DNA of 64,000 bases from Ovis canadensis (Eukaryota; Chordata; Mammalia; Artiodactyla; Bovidae), in NCBI RefSeq assembly GCF_042477335.2, contig NC_091264.1, positions 32,985,386 through 33,049,385 of the forward strand. Direction: 5' to 3'. The position numbers and the translations under genes are program-made. The notes under the pieces were generated by a model. It did no database searches. It was not told the origin of the DNA and was given only the letters and a program-made list of their open reading frames with translations. Shown here one piece after another: positions 63,736-64,000 of this stretch. The stretch's first letter is position 1; every line of letters starts with the position of its first letter.

Positions 63736-64000
63736 GGCCTTCCTTCAAATCATTGTTGCATGCCCACTATGTGTTTGCCTGAAGAATTTGCTACCTTTCC
63801 TTCTAGACTTATCTCCTTTAATTTCTCTGCTAGTTCTATCTCATCACCATCTCAAAAACAGCCCTGAATTAAAATCTCCACAGGTATAAGCTAACAGCCT
63901 GCTCAAAAAATTCATGCGTGTTTGGGAGCATACATTGTTTCTCTTTTCCAGGTTGTAAAAATTATTCATACTCTTGGTAGGTGTTTCAGGAAATGAAATG
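63736..64000. other. Unassigned DNA to window end
   Basis: No gene or repeat recognised. Confidence 0.35.

Overview
The window is mammalian nuclear DNA from a ruminant, most likely a bovid. The evidence is the repeat content. It carries many copies of the pecoran SINEs Bov-tA (tRNA-Glu-derived head joined to a BovB-derived A unit) and Bov-A2 (dimer of the A unit), fragments of the RTE-type LINE BovB, cetartiodactyl CHR-type tRNA SINEs, and ruminant-style L1 3' ends. Cattle, sheep, goat and other bovids cannot be told apart from this sequence alone.

No host protein-coding gene, rRNA, functional tRNA or CRISPR array could be supported. The open frames are short, lack recognisable domains and mostly run through repeats. 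The only real protein-coding signal is a decayed BovB reverse transcriptase at 60706-62033 (minus). The window is best read as intergenic or deep-intronic DNA.

Layout. 1-13 kb: mostly single-copy-looking DNA with scattered SINEs, a BovB 3' fragment, an internally deleted hAT element with recognisable termini (8397-8588), two candidate conserved non-coding elements (about 2600-2900 and 10556-10738), and an unusual 163-bp foldback (11901-12063). 13-21 kb: a dense mosaic of two opposed BovB fragments (13873-14887), MLT1-type LTRs, L1 tails and SINEs, ending in a GC-rich stretch. 21-30 kb: an LTR fossil, MER5-type DNA transposon remnants, SINEs and a good candidate enhancer-like stretch (27600-27840). 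30-45 kb: older LINE and MIR remnants, Bov-A2 copies with clean target-site duplications (TSDs), a C18 run, and long stretches without recognised content. 45-53 kb: a strong G-quadruplex-type tract, an L1 fragment cut by a mariner element with a TA duplication, three MLT1-like LTRs and hAT fossils. 53-64 kb: SINEs, a Bov-tA split by a young poly(A) LINE 3' end with a 16-bp duplication, a Bov-tA carrying a perfect internal palindrome, and a nested BovB-in-L1 insertion whose open frame runs across the insertion junction.

How the parts work together. Nothing here forms a gene pathway. What can be read is a stratigraphy. MIR, L2, MLT1, MER5 and hAT fossils form the old layer. L1, mariner and CHR elements come next. 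BovB, Bov-tA and Bov-A2 lie on top, often with TSDs of 7-16 bp. The BovB and L1 machinery presumably mobilised the SINEs (established for these families; inferred here). Subfamily names are assigned by recognition of motifs, not by a database search, so names are less certain than the existence and approximate limits of the repeats. TSDs were read directly and are the firmest boundaries.
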